A stretch of 64,000 nucleotides of DNA from Prostheceraeus crozeri. Lineage: Eukaryota > Platyhelminthes > Polycladida > Euryleptidae. A model generated the notes under the pieces. That model ran no database searches and had not been told where the DNA came from. It saw nothing but the letters and a program-made list of their open reading frames with translations. Shown here in pieces: positions 1 through 11,343 of the stretch (position 1 is the stretch's first letter; each line of letters begins with the position of its first letter). A program made the position numbers and the translations under genes. Where the stretch lies: assembly GCA_907163375.1 (NCBI GenBank), contig CAJQUW010000942.1, forward strand, positions 1 through 64,000, written 5' to 3'.

Positions 1-59
1 TTCCGCTTAGTTAGGATGATTAAAAACTCAGGGAAATAAATCAATAAAAAATAATCAAA

Positions 60-988
60 ATACAGAGCTAAATTCAGCCCTGTGATCACAGCCTCCAGCT
101 CATTCAAATTTATATGTCCAACATCAGCAGGCTTACGCAACCAACAAGCATACTCGACAACTTCATTCTCAATCTCAATCGCAACTCCCACAGTCAAGGT
201 GCTTGCATTACACCAAACTTTCCCACACTCTGTCTGCGGAATATGCCAAACACCTCTGACTGGATCTTCAACTCTTAGACGCTCCTTTAGATCATTGAGA
301 ATCTCTAAAGTACGACCAGACAACTTTTCATCCCACTGACACTCAGAACTTACTCTCTTAAGGTATGGCCGCAGCCAACCACAAACAGGATAATGTCCGG
401 TTAACTTCCCACAGAATGCGAACAACTCTCGTCTAGTTTCGACATCCTACTGAAATTTCGTTGTCCTACCCAAACTTAATCCTTTCTCTGAGCTACTCAC
501 TCTCTCTGAGCTACTCACTCTCAATCCTAACACCCGTGCTCTACTAAGCCTCTCCGGGTGTTAAGCTTCCAAACCATACTCAGCCAGTACTTTCAAAACT
601 CTTTCGTTGGAGACAAAATTATTGCCAACTGCAATATCATCAATATATGAGTCAGTATGTTTAGCAACGATGGCGTCGGAAGACAGAACAAATTGCAGAA
701 TTTTTGTCATTATTCTAGGCGCAGAGCTTAATCCGAATCCTAGCCTTATTAAACAGTAGGTTTTCCCATATATCTTACCACTTGGTGAGCGCCACAAATT
801 TTAGCTAATATGGATTTGTAAATAGGCTTTTCTCAAATCAATCATGCTAAGGTTTTCTCCTAGCCTACGCCAATTTCTGCATGACAAATTAAGCTCTCTG
901 CAGTGTGGCTGGAAATATAGTCATTCAGCGCACAGAAATCCATAACTGGTCTAATTTTTTCTTTGCTTTCTTGAATAACGGCCATTAA
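60..988 (-). pseudogene. LTR retrotransposon RT C-terminal half and RNase H, broken
   Basis: On the minus strand, 797-988 carries the RPVMDF and IDLRKAYLQI motifs of the RT fingers and palm. An open stretch 561-797 follows with RLGFGLSSAPRIM and the catalytic SYIDD (YxDD box). Below 560 comes the connection domain (RRELFAFCGKLTGHYPVCGW) and then an RNase H-like core with GKVWCNAS, where related elements have an Asp in place of the Asn. It ends near ELEAVITGLNLAL. At least two stops or frameshifts separate these blocks. The 5' continuation lies beyond the piggyBac at 4758-5015. Family assignment is from motif order and is reliable; the exact clade is not resolved. Confidence 0.75.
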
Positions 989-2220
989 CCCTTTGAAGAA
1001 CATCGTGACTCTTTGGTAACGCTGAAATATATGCTTATTACTCTATACAGACCGATCATTACAACTTAAAAATATGGGGATGAATGAAATTCTGATATTT
1101 TGTTTATGCTAATCAATTATTTTTCTTTACATCAACCGACTTGAGTTTCCTGAATTCAAATAAAAGTTTCGTCAAAAAACGTGATTTTGATTTATTACTC
1201 TCGGTGAGGAATTTTGACGTTCTACGTTTTGTAGGGTAATCTTGCTTGAAATTTTCCTGACACATCTCAAATTCAAATGATACAAAAACTTCAAAAGTTA
1301 AAGATTATTGTTTGATTTCACTTAATGGTCGCAATCGCTTATGATTCTTTTGCAATTAATTCATGATCGTTATCATCATCGTTATTTTATGGTTTTTAAG
1401 AAGTGGCTATAATGGCTGTGATTTCTAAAGAATAAACTGATTTACATTGTATTACGTGATTTATGGTGGATATAATTTTAAGTTGTGATTCTCAATAGTT
1501 CAACTGGTTATATATTCAAAATTACAATAGTGTTATTTCTCAAATGGATTATATAAAAATTTTCTCTGTTTTCAATTTCAATCGTTTGTAGTATGATAAA
1601 CTTTATAAATGTTTAGGGAGAGCTGTTTCATATATGCATTGAATCTCCAATAAAATTCATTCATTCGTGCTGATCAGTTCGGTGAGTATTTACATAAATT
1701 TCTACTTGGATTTGAATTGTATTCTCTAAATTATGCATTGGTATGGAAGACTAAAATATACTATCGACAAATATTTACAAATACCGTATCTAAGTAAACA
1801 TTGAAATGCATTCGAGCAGATTATATGGCGATGTTGCCATTTGGTAACGTTGTCCATTGAAGCACACTATAATTGAAAAAAAATATTGCCGGCTGCGTGA
1901 CTAATTGGTAACTCTATCCGTTAATGGCAACGCTAGGCATAGTAAAATCATGTTTGTTAGTATTGCTATAAGCTTATACTTTTACAAGCCGTTCATTTTA
2001 AAGGCTGTATCAATTCGTATTAAGTCTTATTTCTATTAATTTTCATTCTCTTAAGATGGTTATCATAATCAGTACATTAACATATAACAATTATAGAGAT
2101 AATAAAAATGTAATTCATATTATTTGAGCAACAGTAATCAAAGTTTTACATTATCACAAAAATAAGTGGACCTAATAATAAATTGGCCTAATATATACGA
2201 TCACGCAAGTGGGAAAAATG

Positions 2221-2285
2221 TTGTGAAGATTCGAATGCAGGCCTTCAGCACGATAGTCAGGCAGCTATATCACTAGGCTACTGAC
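2221..2285 (-). repeat. tRNA-derived SINE head (fragment)
   Basis: On the minus strand this stretch has an A-box-like block (TAGCCTAGTGATATAGC) and, about 30 nt later, a B-box-like block around TTCGAATC. This is the spacing of an RNA polymerase III internal promoter. The surroundings do not fold into a tRNA, so a SINE remnant is more likely than a tRNA gene. No body or tail was identified. Confidence 0.4.
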
Positions 2286-2402
2286 GCTTCCCTACAATTG
2301 CTCGCATTGACAGAGAATATCATAATCGTGTGAAATGTTACGTACTAACCTAACAGCTCAGTCGTATCTCGATACAATTCTTACTTTCCTTTCCCTTTTC
2401 AG

Positions 2403-4090
2403 ATGTTATCTGCGAGAGTTCACGTGCGGCGTGCTAAGCAGGCAGCCATAAATAACATATTTTCAACCACTGGAGATGGAGACAATCGTGCTGAGGCTGT
2501 ATTGATTCCAGATGGAAACTTGAGCGAAGTTGATGAGGCTGATGATGGTGAGCCTGATGAGAGACCAGATGTTGTAATTGCAGAGGAAGAACAACCCGCT
2601 ACAATCGCAGAGGATGACGCTGACGTGCCCAACCCTGAATATGTGTTCCGCTGGAGAAGGCGGCAACCGCTGACAGTTAACTTCCGTGATTTCGAAGTAG
2701 ACGAAGAAGTTGGGGACTTGACACCATACCAAATGTTCAAGGAAGTCTTTACTGACGATCTCCTCCAACTAATTACGGATGAATCAAACAGGTACTCAGT
2801 AGAACAAACAGGAGAATCAATAAATGCTTCATTTGGAGACGAAGCATTCTTCGGTATTCTATTGTTTTCCACAATTATGGATACGTGCGAATTTCGTATG
2901 TAGGCCTACTGGAGAGCGGACCTACGGTGGTCATATGCCGTTGCAGACGCAATGCCGTTGAAACGTTTTGAATCGTTAAAGCGTTTCTTTCACCTCTCAG
3001 ATAATGCTAAGGCAAAGCCGCACGATGATCCTGGATACGATCCTCTACACAAAATTCGGCCGTTACTTGATCACATCCTCAGTTGGTGTAAAACCATTGA
3101 ACCGACACAACATCCATCAATTTTACGAGATGATGGTTGCATTTAAAGGCCGCATCAAAATTAAGCAATATATGCCCAAAAAGCCGTCGAAGTGGGGCTT
3201 TAAAATATTCACACGGTGCTCTGACAGTGGAATAGTGCATGATTTTAGCGTGTATTGTGGGTCCAAAACTCAGCTAGGAAAATTCGAGAATTATCCTGAT
3301 GTTGGATTTGGAGGTTGGGTTGTATTGCACCTTTGCGATTCTCTACCTGACAATAAAGACCTTAAAGTTTTCTTCGACAATTACTTCTCTTCTCCTGAGT
3401 TAGTCTTGATATTGAAAAATACTCATGGTATTCATTCTGTTAGAACGATACGCACTAACAGGATGAAAGGTTGCCCACTGAAAACCGATAAGGAATTAAA
3501 ACTTTCTGGAAGAGGTTCCTCAGACATGATGGTAGATGGTAATAGTAGCATGATTATGGTGCGATGGTATGATAATCGCGCGGTCAGCTTTGTTTCATCA
3601 TACGCTGGTATTGAGCCATCTTCAACAGTGAAAAGGTGGTCAAGAAATGATAAAAGAAACATTGAAATCGACTGCCCTTTCGTCGTCAGGGAGTATAACA
3701 AATTTATGGGGGGCGTCGACCTTATGGACATGCTTTTATCATTGTATCGCGTCGATAGAAAGTCCACGAAATGGTATATGCGACTAGTTTTTCATCTTTC
3801 TTTGCAAAGTAACAAGTAAGTCTCTTTCTTTGCGGGAGTTCATTATTCAGGTAGCTTCTGGCTGTATTGATGCGCGGAAACTAAAAAATATTGTTTCTAA
3901 GCGGTCGGTCTTAACTGATGTCAGGTATGATGGACTTTGCCATTTTCCTCAACATCATGGAAGACGATTACGATGCAAGAGGGAGGGTTGTGGTGGCACC
4001 AGCGTTTGGGAGTGTGGCAAATGTTCTTTGACATTATGCTTGTCTGAGCGCAGCAACTGTTTTACACAGTACCACATCCCTCAATCATGA
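2403..4090 (+). pseudogene. piggyBac transposase, decayed
   Basis: An intact-looking acidic N-terminal region (166 codons, 2403-2903) ends at a TAG. A second piece (2952-3146) carries the PLKRFESLKRFFHLSDN motif of the DDE_Tnp_1_7 domain. The core (3004-3819) continues in another frame with the family hallmarks KVFFDNYFSS, SVRTIRTNRMKGCP, GRGSSDMM, WYDNRAVS and YNKFMGGVDLMD. A last piece (3830-4090) is the C-terminal cysteine-rich zinc-binding domain (CKREGCGG...CGKCSLTLC). The catalytic Asp in FFDNYFS and the one in MGGVDLMD are present, but at least three frame breaks make it non-functional. Related to PGBD-type transposases. Confidence 0.88.
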
Positions 4091-4757
4091 TTTTTCTACT
4101 GGGCGTGAAGGTCATGCTTTTAATTAATTCATTAAACTTTTACCTATAACGCTCTATTTTTTGTAATTTTTTAATTATCAAACAAATAACATTAGCGTAC
4201 TTGTGTTCTCTGGTAACGAGATATATTTCTATTTTCTACGGCCAAGATGTGTATTTTTAGTTAGTTTTATGCTTATGCATGCCTATATGTATATTTTACT
4301 ACGGTGATTCTATATTTCTTTGCTCAACTTGTAAACGGATGTGTATTTTTAGCATGCTTTATTGCTATGGCCTATATGGCTTTGTCAGCTTATAAGGGCC
4401 TGCACGTATGGAAATTTTGTGGTGTTTTTAAAGAGATAACTGCCAACCAATCATCAACAAGTCGTTTTCATACATCTCAAAGGAATATTGGGCGCTGAAA
4501 ATTATGTCAAAGCTATCTGTGAGCTCATACTAAGTATTCCTATGTTTTCACTTTTCTTTAAAAAATCAGATTACGATATTCAACCTTTGTGAGCAAGTGG
4601 ACAATGTTACCGTTTGGTAACGGTCACTTACAGGCTGACCATTCGATTTTTTTAAAAAATATGAATAGAAACACATTTCTTAGGGTCTACATGTAATATC
4701 TAAAAGCCTTATGGATAGTTTATACAATTATCGTGAATGCGTCCTTCAAAGGGTTAA

Positions 4758-5015
4758 AGGTACAATGCCTTCATGCTCCCCACTATATTCTTTGAGCCAA
4801 CCCTTACTTATCCAAGTCTGAACTTCATCATGAAAGCCTACTCTGGCTCTTTCAGGAATGTTATACTGACTTTTTCTATTCGATAATTTTGGATCATCTA
4901 CGAACTTCCAATCTCACAGTCCATTTAGCGTCATCAAAAATGGCGGTGAAATCTTTGTCGTGGATTTCCACACTTTGTGCGGGCCGACAAGTTAATTCAG
5001 AATCTGCACAAGCTA
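4758..5015 (-). pseudogene. LTR retrotransposon RT N-terminal segment
   Basis: On the minus strand, in more than one frame, this stretch reads AKWTVR, then SNRKSQYNIPERARVGFHDEV, then WISKGWLKEYSGEHEGIVPL. This is the usual run-up to the RT fingers motif found at 988 on the other side of the piggyBac. It supports a single retrotransposon interrupted by the piggyBac. At least two frameshifts are present. Confidence 0.65.
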
Positions 5016-5017
5016 GA

Positions 5018-6300
5018 TTTTATTTATTTATTTATTGTATTTATTGCAGAATTACAAAAGGTAAATCATAGGCTGTTTAACAGCTCTTATGGATTTACCT
5101 ACAACAAACATCTAAAAGTAGGCTATACAATGAGGTAAAGTCATAAATACGCTTTTTGAAAACAGACACAGATTTCGATGATATAATGTTACTGGGTAAA
5201 GAATTCCAAACATTCACAATTCGGTTACTGAAGAAAAAGTCTTGCACATTTGTTCTTGGGAATTCCTGAGTTCGGAGCTTGAAATTATGACTGCGAGTAG
5301 AGTACCGTGATGAATTCACGATAAAGAAGTCATTGAAATCCAGATCAACTAAGTTAATCAGCATTTTATAAATCAAAATAAGATCAAATATTATTCTGCG
5401 TCTCTCGAGAGTCAGCATGCCCAGCAAAGATAAACGAAAATGATAGTCACTGTAAGGTATTTTCGCGCGTGTGCAGATGTGCCTGGTGTAGTACTTTTGC
5501 ACCTTCTCAATGGCAATGATATCCCTCTTTAGACCAGGATTCCACACCGGTGTACAATATTCCAAGATTGGTCGGACATACACACAATAAGCTTTTTTAA
5601 GTAGACTGCAATCATTTGTTTTATGAAGCATTTTAAAATCAGGTATGCACGGGATTTGGCTTTAGAGGCAACAGATTCACAGTGCATAGAAAACTTGAGA
5701 TTTGAGGAAAATACAACTCCAATGTCAGTAATTGAATCAACTCTGGAAAGTGGCGAATGTATGTTCCCAAGGAAATATTCACTGTCATTGCTTCCACCAA
5801 AACTAATGTATTTACACTTTTCTTGAGAAATTGGTAGCTGCCAAGTGTTAGACCATGCTTCAATCTCAGAAAGAGATGATTTTAGGCATGCGAAATTTCC
5901 ATCATTTCTGCTTTCATAAACCTTCAAGTCATCTGCAAAGAGAAGCAAGTTGCACTCATTTTGTGCAGCTGAGACTATATCGTTCAAATAGACTACGAAT
6001 AGCAGCGGTCCAATTACTGAACCCTGTGGCACACCACTATGCACAGGCAATTTTCCAGAAATCTTGTTTTCCACCATGACATTTTGATATCGGTGTGTTA
6101 AGAACTCTCTGATCCAAGAAAAAAGCTCGTAATTGATGCCATATTTTTTCAGTTTAAGCAGCAATTTTGTATGACAGATTCGGTCAAAAGCTTTCTCGAA
6201 ATCTATGTGTATGACATCTCCTTGTTGATGGCAGCTTCTGAACCTGTTCAATGTTTTAACGATTTCATCAGTTGGGTACATGTAGAGCGCTTCTCCATAA
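5018..6300 (-). mobile_element. 5'-truncated non-LTR retrotransposon (Jockey/CR1-like)
   Basis: A minus-strand insertion ending in a short AATA/TAAA simple-repeat tail (about 5018-5040), as is usual for this class. It holds only the RT palm and the C-terminal region. The 5' edge is inferred to lie between about 6,240 and 6,330, where the protease frame of the host retrotransposon changes into RT text. I could not find a clean target-site duplication. Confidence 0.75.
5095..6300 (-). pseudogene. Non-LTR retrotransposon reverse transcriptase, C-terminal part
   Basis: The frame ending at 5529 carries DVIHIDFEKAFDRICH (RT motif with the first catalytic Asp), SGVPQGSVIGPLLFVVYLNDI, LLLFADDLKVY (the FADD catalytic box) and the thumb region. 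A second overlapping frame (5095-5631) carries YVRPILEYCTPVWNP and the family's C-terminal tail. The two are joined by one frameshift near 5.6 kb. No endonuclease domain remains because the copy is 5'-truncated. Best described as a Jockey/CR1-group element. Confidence 0.85.
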
Positions 6301-6309
6301 TTTTGTGTA

Positions 6310-6700
6310 GTTCTATCAAAATGGCTATTTGTATTGGGTTCAAATATATGAAAGCGAATCATGTCTTTATACACAGCGACTCCCTCAAGTAGGTCAACAC
6401 AGTCCTTACCCAAAAGAAAATCAAATCCAGGAATAATTTCTGTTACCAAACACTGTAAATGAACATTCTCATTGTTTATTGTAACATCAATTTCTGAAGT
6501 TCCGTGACATGCTGTAATAAAGCCATTCATGTTCTGAACAGTATGAGGCTTATTAAACAATTGAGTTTTGTTAACTAATTTTGATGAAATTATTGATTTC
6601 GATCACCCTGTGTCAATCATAGCTTTTATCGACGAATTGTTAAATTCTACATACAACGAAGAAACCACTGGCGCAAAATTTCAGTGGCTTCCTCTACACG
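6310..6700 (-). pseudogene. Retropepsin-like protease of the LTR retrotransposon
   Basis: The minus strand shows an IDTG active-site motif followed by a TGA stop, then SKSIISSKLV. About 55 residues on come the flap-like and core strands, with the second-half motif GFDFLLGKDC. These are features of an aspartic retroviral-type protease. The TGA directly after DTG is one of two in-frame TGA codons in this retrotransposon. The frame then runs into the inserted non-LTR element. Confidence 0.65.
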
Positions 6701-6763
6701 TTTTTTGTTCAGGTGTGGACTTGTTCTCAACGACATTTTTTGGACAGTTAGCAATTATGTGAT

Positions 6764-6967
6764 TTACTTCACCCATCGGAAACAACGTCGCTCATTCAAT
6801 GACGGACAGCGATTCCTTGCATGACCCTCTTTCCCACATTGGTAACAAATCAAACTTTTGCTCTTTTGTGAAACATTGTTTTTGGCCTGACTTACGCAAC
6901 ATATCTCTCGACTGGAATTTGATTTCATCAGACCTCTGGTTCGTTGCACTATCATGTCTAGGCTCAT
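6764..6967 (-). pseudogene. Nucleocapsid zinc knuckle of the LTR retrotransposon
   Basis: Contains CYQCGKEGHARNRC, a canonical CX2CX4HX4C zinc knuckle, preceded by a basic Ser/Asn/Arg-rich linker. It lies in the same frame as the gag segment upstream and is separated from it only by a TGA codon, so both are parts of one Gag. Confidence 0.8.
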
Positions 6968-6988
6968 TTCTGTTAGAGAACATGTAGT

Positions 6989-7399
6989 TCATAACTGTGT
7001 TTTCACGATATCAGGTAGCCCAAAAACAAAAGCAGTTTTCAATAACTCATCAGACGAAAATTCATCAATCAAATAGATCATCCGTTGGATGTCCGCTAAA
7101 TATACATCTACAGATTCATTCAATCTCAACTTTCTAAACATTAAAGACTTATATACGGTAAACTTATCGCTACTAAAAATATTGATCAGTGCAGATTTTA
7201 CCTCTTTGTAGTTCTTTCTTGTGTCCTCACTCAAACCAATGTAGACTGAGAAGGCTCCTCCAGTTAAGAACAAAGGTATGAATTTTGACAAATCTTCTAT
7301 GTTTTGCAGAGATGCAACCAACTCAAGTTTGTTAATCCATTCTACGAAATCTCCAACTCCTGAATACTTCTCGACAATATCGGAAAATTTGATAGACAT
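6989..7399 (-). pseudogene. Gag capsid region of the LTR retrotransposon
   Basis: The Met at 7399 opens a frame with FVEWINKLELVASLQ, FIPLFLTGGAFSVY and SVDVYLADIQRMIYL. This hydrophobic and charge pattern is that of retrotransposon Gag capsid proteins (UBN2/retrotrans_gag-like). It ends in TGA at 6989, after which the same frame reopens into the CCHC knuckle. The frame also extends upstream of 7399 without a stop, so the true start is uncertain. Confidence 0.7.
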
Positions 7400-7501
7400 A
7401 CTTGATCTTTGTGCCGTGATAGCTTGTAAGTTGAAAAAACTTGTGACCCAGCGATAACCATATTGAAGTAGCATAAAATTTAGGAGTGCAAGAGCAAACA
7501 A

Positions 7502-9467
7502 AATTCAACTGCTTAAAATTTGATAAGTTGCTACATTAGAAAATCGGTTGACAAGGCATGAATTTCAAATGGACAAACATACCATATTTTAGATATCACT
7601 GACAACAATTATTGATCATCAATTTACAAATTTCCATATTTGGCTATATAAGAAATTACTACGGTAGACATGACAATTCCAAAATCATAGAGAGTTAAAA
7701 AAAATATCTGAAAACACTTGACTGCAACTTATTGCCTTTCGATGATACGATCTGAGAAATCATATCAGTCAAACATCTACAAAAAACAAATTACTATGAC
7801 ATGACGACTATCATATGGTTGCTATCAAACCAGGTAACTATTGATTCATAAGTTCATGAAGTCATTTCACTTAATTAAGACAAATGTTAATCAATGTACA
7901 AAAATACAAAATACGAGATAAACCACATGACTCTTACAATAATCAATATTGCATTGTCACTCCTTTGTAAAATGTCAAATCGACCGTGGAAGTGATATCA
8001 AACTTTTCCCGTCAATTCGAAGAATATGAGTTGCCTTCATGAGAATTTCCCTTGTTGTACATGTCCGAAATTGTCGATATTTTCCAGCGTCAACCTTTAA
8101 GAACTGCTTAAAATTTATAAACTAAGTGGTCATCATTGTAATTTTTCTTGTTTTTCGACTGACGCAAATAAAAGGATCTCAATGTGGTTATATTCCAACA
8201 CATACGTTTAACGTGTGCGAGGCATAAACAGCAGATGGTAATTAAAACAAATAAAAAAATCGCACATTTGTGACAAAAAAGTGAGTGACTTTGAGACATG
8301 GGAAAATCCCCTACACATTTCCGCACACAAAGAAAAATAAGTGAAATATCTGTCAAAGTTGCCATTTAAAATAGAATTTTCTGTTCAAGATGTCGTTTCA
8401 ATGCTTCGACAAGTATATTTTCAATGAAAGTTTTGCATAGAAAACGCAAGCTTTCAGACCTTCTAAGTTCGTCGCCAGGTGATGTCGAAGTATTACAAAG
8501 ACATTTTAAATATGAGCAGTCTCAATGAAGAAATAAGCAATTAGAAAGAATCCACTGTTTTTTTACAGCCTGCACAGAAAAGCTAAATAATTGGCTGTTG
8601 TTTTACTTTCTATTTTTAACAGATTTCAACTGTGACATCATCAATCCTCTTATTGTAACGCCGTCAGTTAGTGCATATCTCTGATATCAACGGATATTTT
8701 CCAAGTTTTTTAATTTTTGACTTCACGTATTTATCCGATGTAAACCTGCGATTCCCTCAAATCACACATGTTCTTTATCATCGTTTTTAGTGATGGTTTG
8801 GAAAACTTTGAAGAAAATGCGTTTGCTTCCAGATTGAAATGGGCAATTTCTGCACAGTCCAGATACCTTACACAAGAGTGATTGGTACATCAGCTAAATA
8901 TCCACATTTGAAGTGGTGTTCGGGAAGTAGCGTCTTCATACAAAACCGACAGCCTGAAGAAGTTATAGTGCTGTATAGATCACATAAAAATAGACAAACT
9001 GTGATCATGTTGGATAATCTCTGAGTACAAAAGCTGCATTTCTTGAAATAATGGAAATGCTCCTGATAAGATGAGCATGTATACACGTATTTTTTCTTAC
9101 TTTGATGCCGCTGATAGCGCTCGGTTTTTTGTAATAATTATTTTGACGATAATTTTACAAAAATTATCAAGAAAATGAATGCATGCTCGTGTAGTATCAA
9201 AGAGCTTAAAATCTATTGACTAAGCTAAGTAAAATCAAATTTCAATTTCGAGTTACGGAGATCAAGTTCATCTCACAGAGCAGTAGAAGATTCTTCACGT
9301 CACAGTTCTTCCCTTATGTCAACTGTAAATTAGATAACATCGGATTCTAGCATGTTGAGTGCTTTTTGAACGCATCTATGCAATGTGTGGAATTTGAATG
9401 AAGCGAAATCTGTGACATGCTCCTTGGCTGACATGAATTTATCTTTAACGTCATTACTCCTCCAAAC
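7502..9467. other. No recognisable gene
   Basis: AT-rich DNA with only short, low-complexity reading frames. It may include the 5' LTR and leader of the retrotransposon that ends at 7501, but I cannot delimit an LTR without the partner copy. Confidence 0.5.
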
Positions 9468-9543
9468 TGGGGGCTTGGACGGTGCTGACATAGTCAGACT
9501 TTTCTAGAGGGATGTGGTATTTGGATGCCCTTCCAGGCGACGA
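9468..9543 (-). repeat. SINE 3' fragment, same family as 29,584-29,765
   Basis: The minus strand reads GGAAGGGCATCC, then AAGTCTGAC, then GTCAGCACCGTCCAAG. These match, in order, the body of the tRNA-derived SINE near 29.6-29.8 kb. The head is missing. Confidence 0.65.
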
Positions 9544-10110
9544 TTAATGGCCAACAAGGCTAATAAATGAAACCTTTCACAATTAGTGGTCAACATCTAT
9601 TTGCCGGAATGCTTGCAAAAATCTTGAAAGTTGAATGAAGGAACTCTGCATTGCATCATTTTTGCGGATATCAGTTATTCGTGAAAGGTTCGCATATTTT
9701 CGGTTTACTTTCATGTAAATAGATATCCAAAAATTCCACTCGAATACTCTGCTGACTACTGCGCTAGAAAATCGCTGTCAATTCAAGTTGCTTGCATTCC
9801 GAGGATTTGTTCATAAAATCTAGGCAGAGTGGCCAAAGTCATATTACTTAATAATATAAAATTACTTAATAATTGACGAAAAGTGCGGACGTCTGGAAAA
9901 TCTGCAAAAGTGATCAGGTTCAACATAAGGCAACTTTGAGACATTTTTGATATCATTTTCCTGTCAGACAACAGAACATGTCAGCTAAATCAGTGATCGC
10001 ATTCTGCCAAACTCCCTAAAACACCGAGAGTGGAGAAATGAACTCCATATGCAGATGCAATGAGATATTACTGACAGATTCGTATTACGGTTGAAAAAAC
10101 GGCAGGCAAG
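9544..10110. other. No recognisable gene; contains the left target site of the Polinton-like element
   Basis: No coding region I can support. Positions 10105-10110 (ggcaag) are the left copy of the 6-bp target duplication of the next element. Confidence 0.6.
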
Positions 10111-10214
10111 AGTAATGGGAAGAAGACCGTTCCAGGCCAAGACAAATTCAGAAAAATTGGTATTTTTAAAAACGACATAAATTCATGAATTTTAACCCTT
10201 TTTCAGGTTTTTAA
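10111..10214 (+). repeat. Left terminal inverted repeat of the Polinton-like element
   Basis: 104 bp; its reverse complement recurs at 24973-25076 with one mismatch that I can see. Confidence 0.95.
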
Positions 10215-10236
10215 AATATGAGATAACTAAAATTAT

Positions 10237-10707
10237 GTGACTAAAAATATTTCTTTAAAAATGGAAGAAACAAAAGTGGAAGAAACCGCAAAAATATATC
10301 CTTCGTTATCATATGAACGTAGTTCTACTTTAATGGACATTGAAAAGATGAACATTGAAAAAATGAAAAAAGAAAAACACAAAGATAGAGTTAGGTATAT
10401 GAAAGATAAGGAATCTCAATTATTATTAAGATTAGAGCATTATAAAAAATTAAGAAAGAGATGGAGTAAAGTTAAGAATGTAACACAAGGAATTGGCATC
10501 TTCTTAACAATAAGTTTAGGTGCTTTAACAATTGTTATATCTTCAGGTGTTTTAGTAATTCCAGTAGTTGCTACAGCTTTAACAGGTACGGGTGTTTTTA
10601 CAACTTCACTTATTAGAATGTTAGACAAATCTTTAATTACTAAGAAACGAAAATCATTAAAAACTAAGCATTTACACTATTCAAAACGTTATCAAAGATG
10701 TCAATGA
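10237..10707 (+). CDS. Small basic protein with one or two membrane segments
   Basis: 156 codons. Residues about 30-80 are highly charged and probably helical (many Lys/Glu/Arg). About 85-125 is a long hydrophobic stretch rich in Gly, Val, Ile and Thr (GIFLTISLGALTIVISSGVL) that would span a membrane once or twice as a hairpin. The C-terminus is basic. Polinton-type viruses often encode small membrane or virion proteins like this, but I recognise no named family. The last residues may be an artefact, since the frame runs into the minor-capsid remnant and the original stop may have been lost. It is the first gene inside the left TIR. Confidence 0.5.
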   Translation: MTKNISLKMEETKVEETAKIYPSLSYERSSTLMDIEKMNIEKMKKEKHKDRVRYMKDKESQLLLRLEHYKKLRKRWSKVKNVTQGIGIFLTISLGALTIVISSGVLVIPVVATALTGTGVFTTSLIRMLDKSLITKKRKSLKTKHLHYSKRYQRCQ

Positions 10708-11271
10708 TCAATTTAGATATTCTACTGATAAAGGCAAAACGTGGAAAATACTAACTTTTCTTCCTGGTTCTTACGAAGTTGAATCAATATCAAATGAAAT
10801 TAAGAGACATTTAGGTATAGCATTTAAAGATAAGAAACAATTACATTTTGCAGTTGAACCGGCAGTTAATAAATTTTCTCTTACTTTAGACGAAAATCAT
10901 CAAGTTGATTTTAATCATGATAGATCATTGTCAAAGCTATTAGGATTTAATAAACAAACCTATAGTGAAGGTTATCATTTAGGTGAGAAGATTCCAAAAA
11001 TAACTGAAATAAATTCAATTGTTGTACATTGTGACATTATTGAAGGAGGATATATAAATGGTAAATTTTTTCAAATTTAATATTCAGTTTTCCAGCTTTT
11101 ACTGTACCCATTGGCTATAGATTAAATGTATTTCCACAAACATTAATATATTTCCCTATTACAAGAAAAACTATTAACAACATTAACATTAGAATCACTG
11201 ATGAGAAAGGACAAGAAATAAATTTTGGAGGTGAAGAGATTATGATAGATCTTTTGGTTCGGGAGGTATAA
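10700..11271 (+). pseudogene. Minor capsid (penton-like, single jelly-roll) protein remnant
   Basis: Two out-of-frame segments (about 10700-11080 and 11080-11271) carry recognisable pieces of the Polinton minor capsid protein: FRYSTDKGKTWK, LLGFNKQTYSEGYHLGE, ITEINSIVVHCDIIEGGY, then SFPAFTVPIGYRLNV and INIRITDEKGQEINFGGE. The last block is the typical C-terminal strand pattern of the jelly roll. The N-terminus is missing and at least one frameshift is present, so no capsomer could be made. In Polinton-type virions this protein is thought to occupy the five-fold vertices. Confidence 0.65.
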
Positions 11272-11343
11272 ACTCCCACGCGAAGCTAGAGAAGTTTAAT
11301 TTTCTTTTTCTTTTAAAATAAAAATAAAATTTTATTATTAAAA

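Larger units (their letters stand above)
989..4753 (+). mobile_element. piggyBac-superfamily DNA transposon, 3,765 bp
   Basis: The element begins CCCTTTGAAG directly after TTAA (985-988) and ends CTTCAAAGGG directly before TTAA (4754-4757). This gives the superfamily's signature TTAA duplication and perfect 10-bp terminal repeats. It encodes a decayed transposase (2403-4090). Long AT-rich flanks (989-2402 and 4091-4753) carry no gene I can see except a tRNA-like SINE head near 2221-2285. The insertion splits the RT gene of the older LTR retrotransposon. Confidence 0.93.
1..7501 (-). mobile_element. LTR retrotransposon remnant, interrupted by two younger insertions
   Basis: Read on the minus strand from 7.5 kb towards 1, the pieces follow the order gag, CCHC zinc knuckle, retropepsin, reverse transcriptase, RNase H. 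That is the order of an LTR retrotransposon pol. The body is cut at 4754-4757 (TTAA) by a piggyBac element occupying 989-4753, and again at about 5018-6300 by a 5'-truncated non-LTR element. RT text on both sides of the piggyBac joins at a conserved PLMAVIQ-type position, so the insertion order is clear. I could not identify either LTR; one should lie left of the window and the other between 7.5 and 10.1 kb. All reading frames carry stops, so the copy is dead. Confidence 0.8.
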
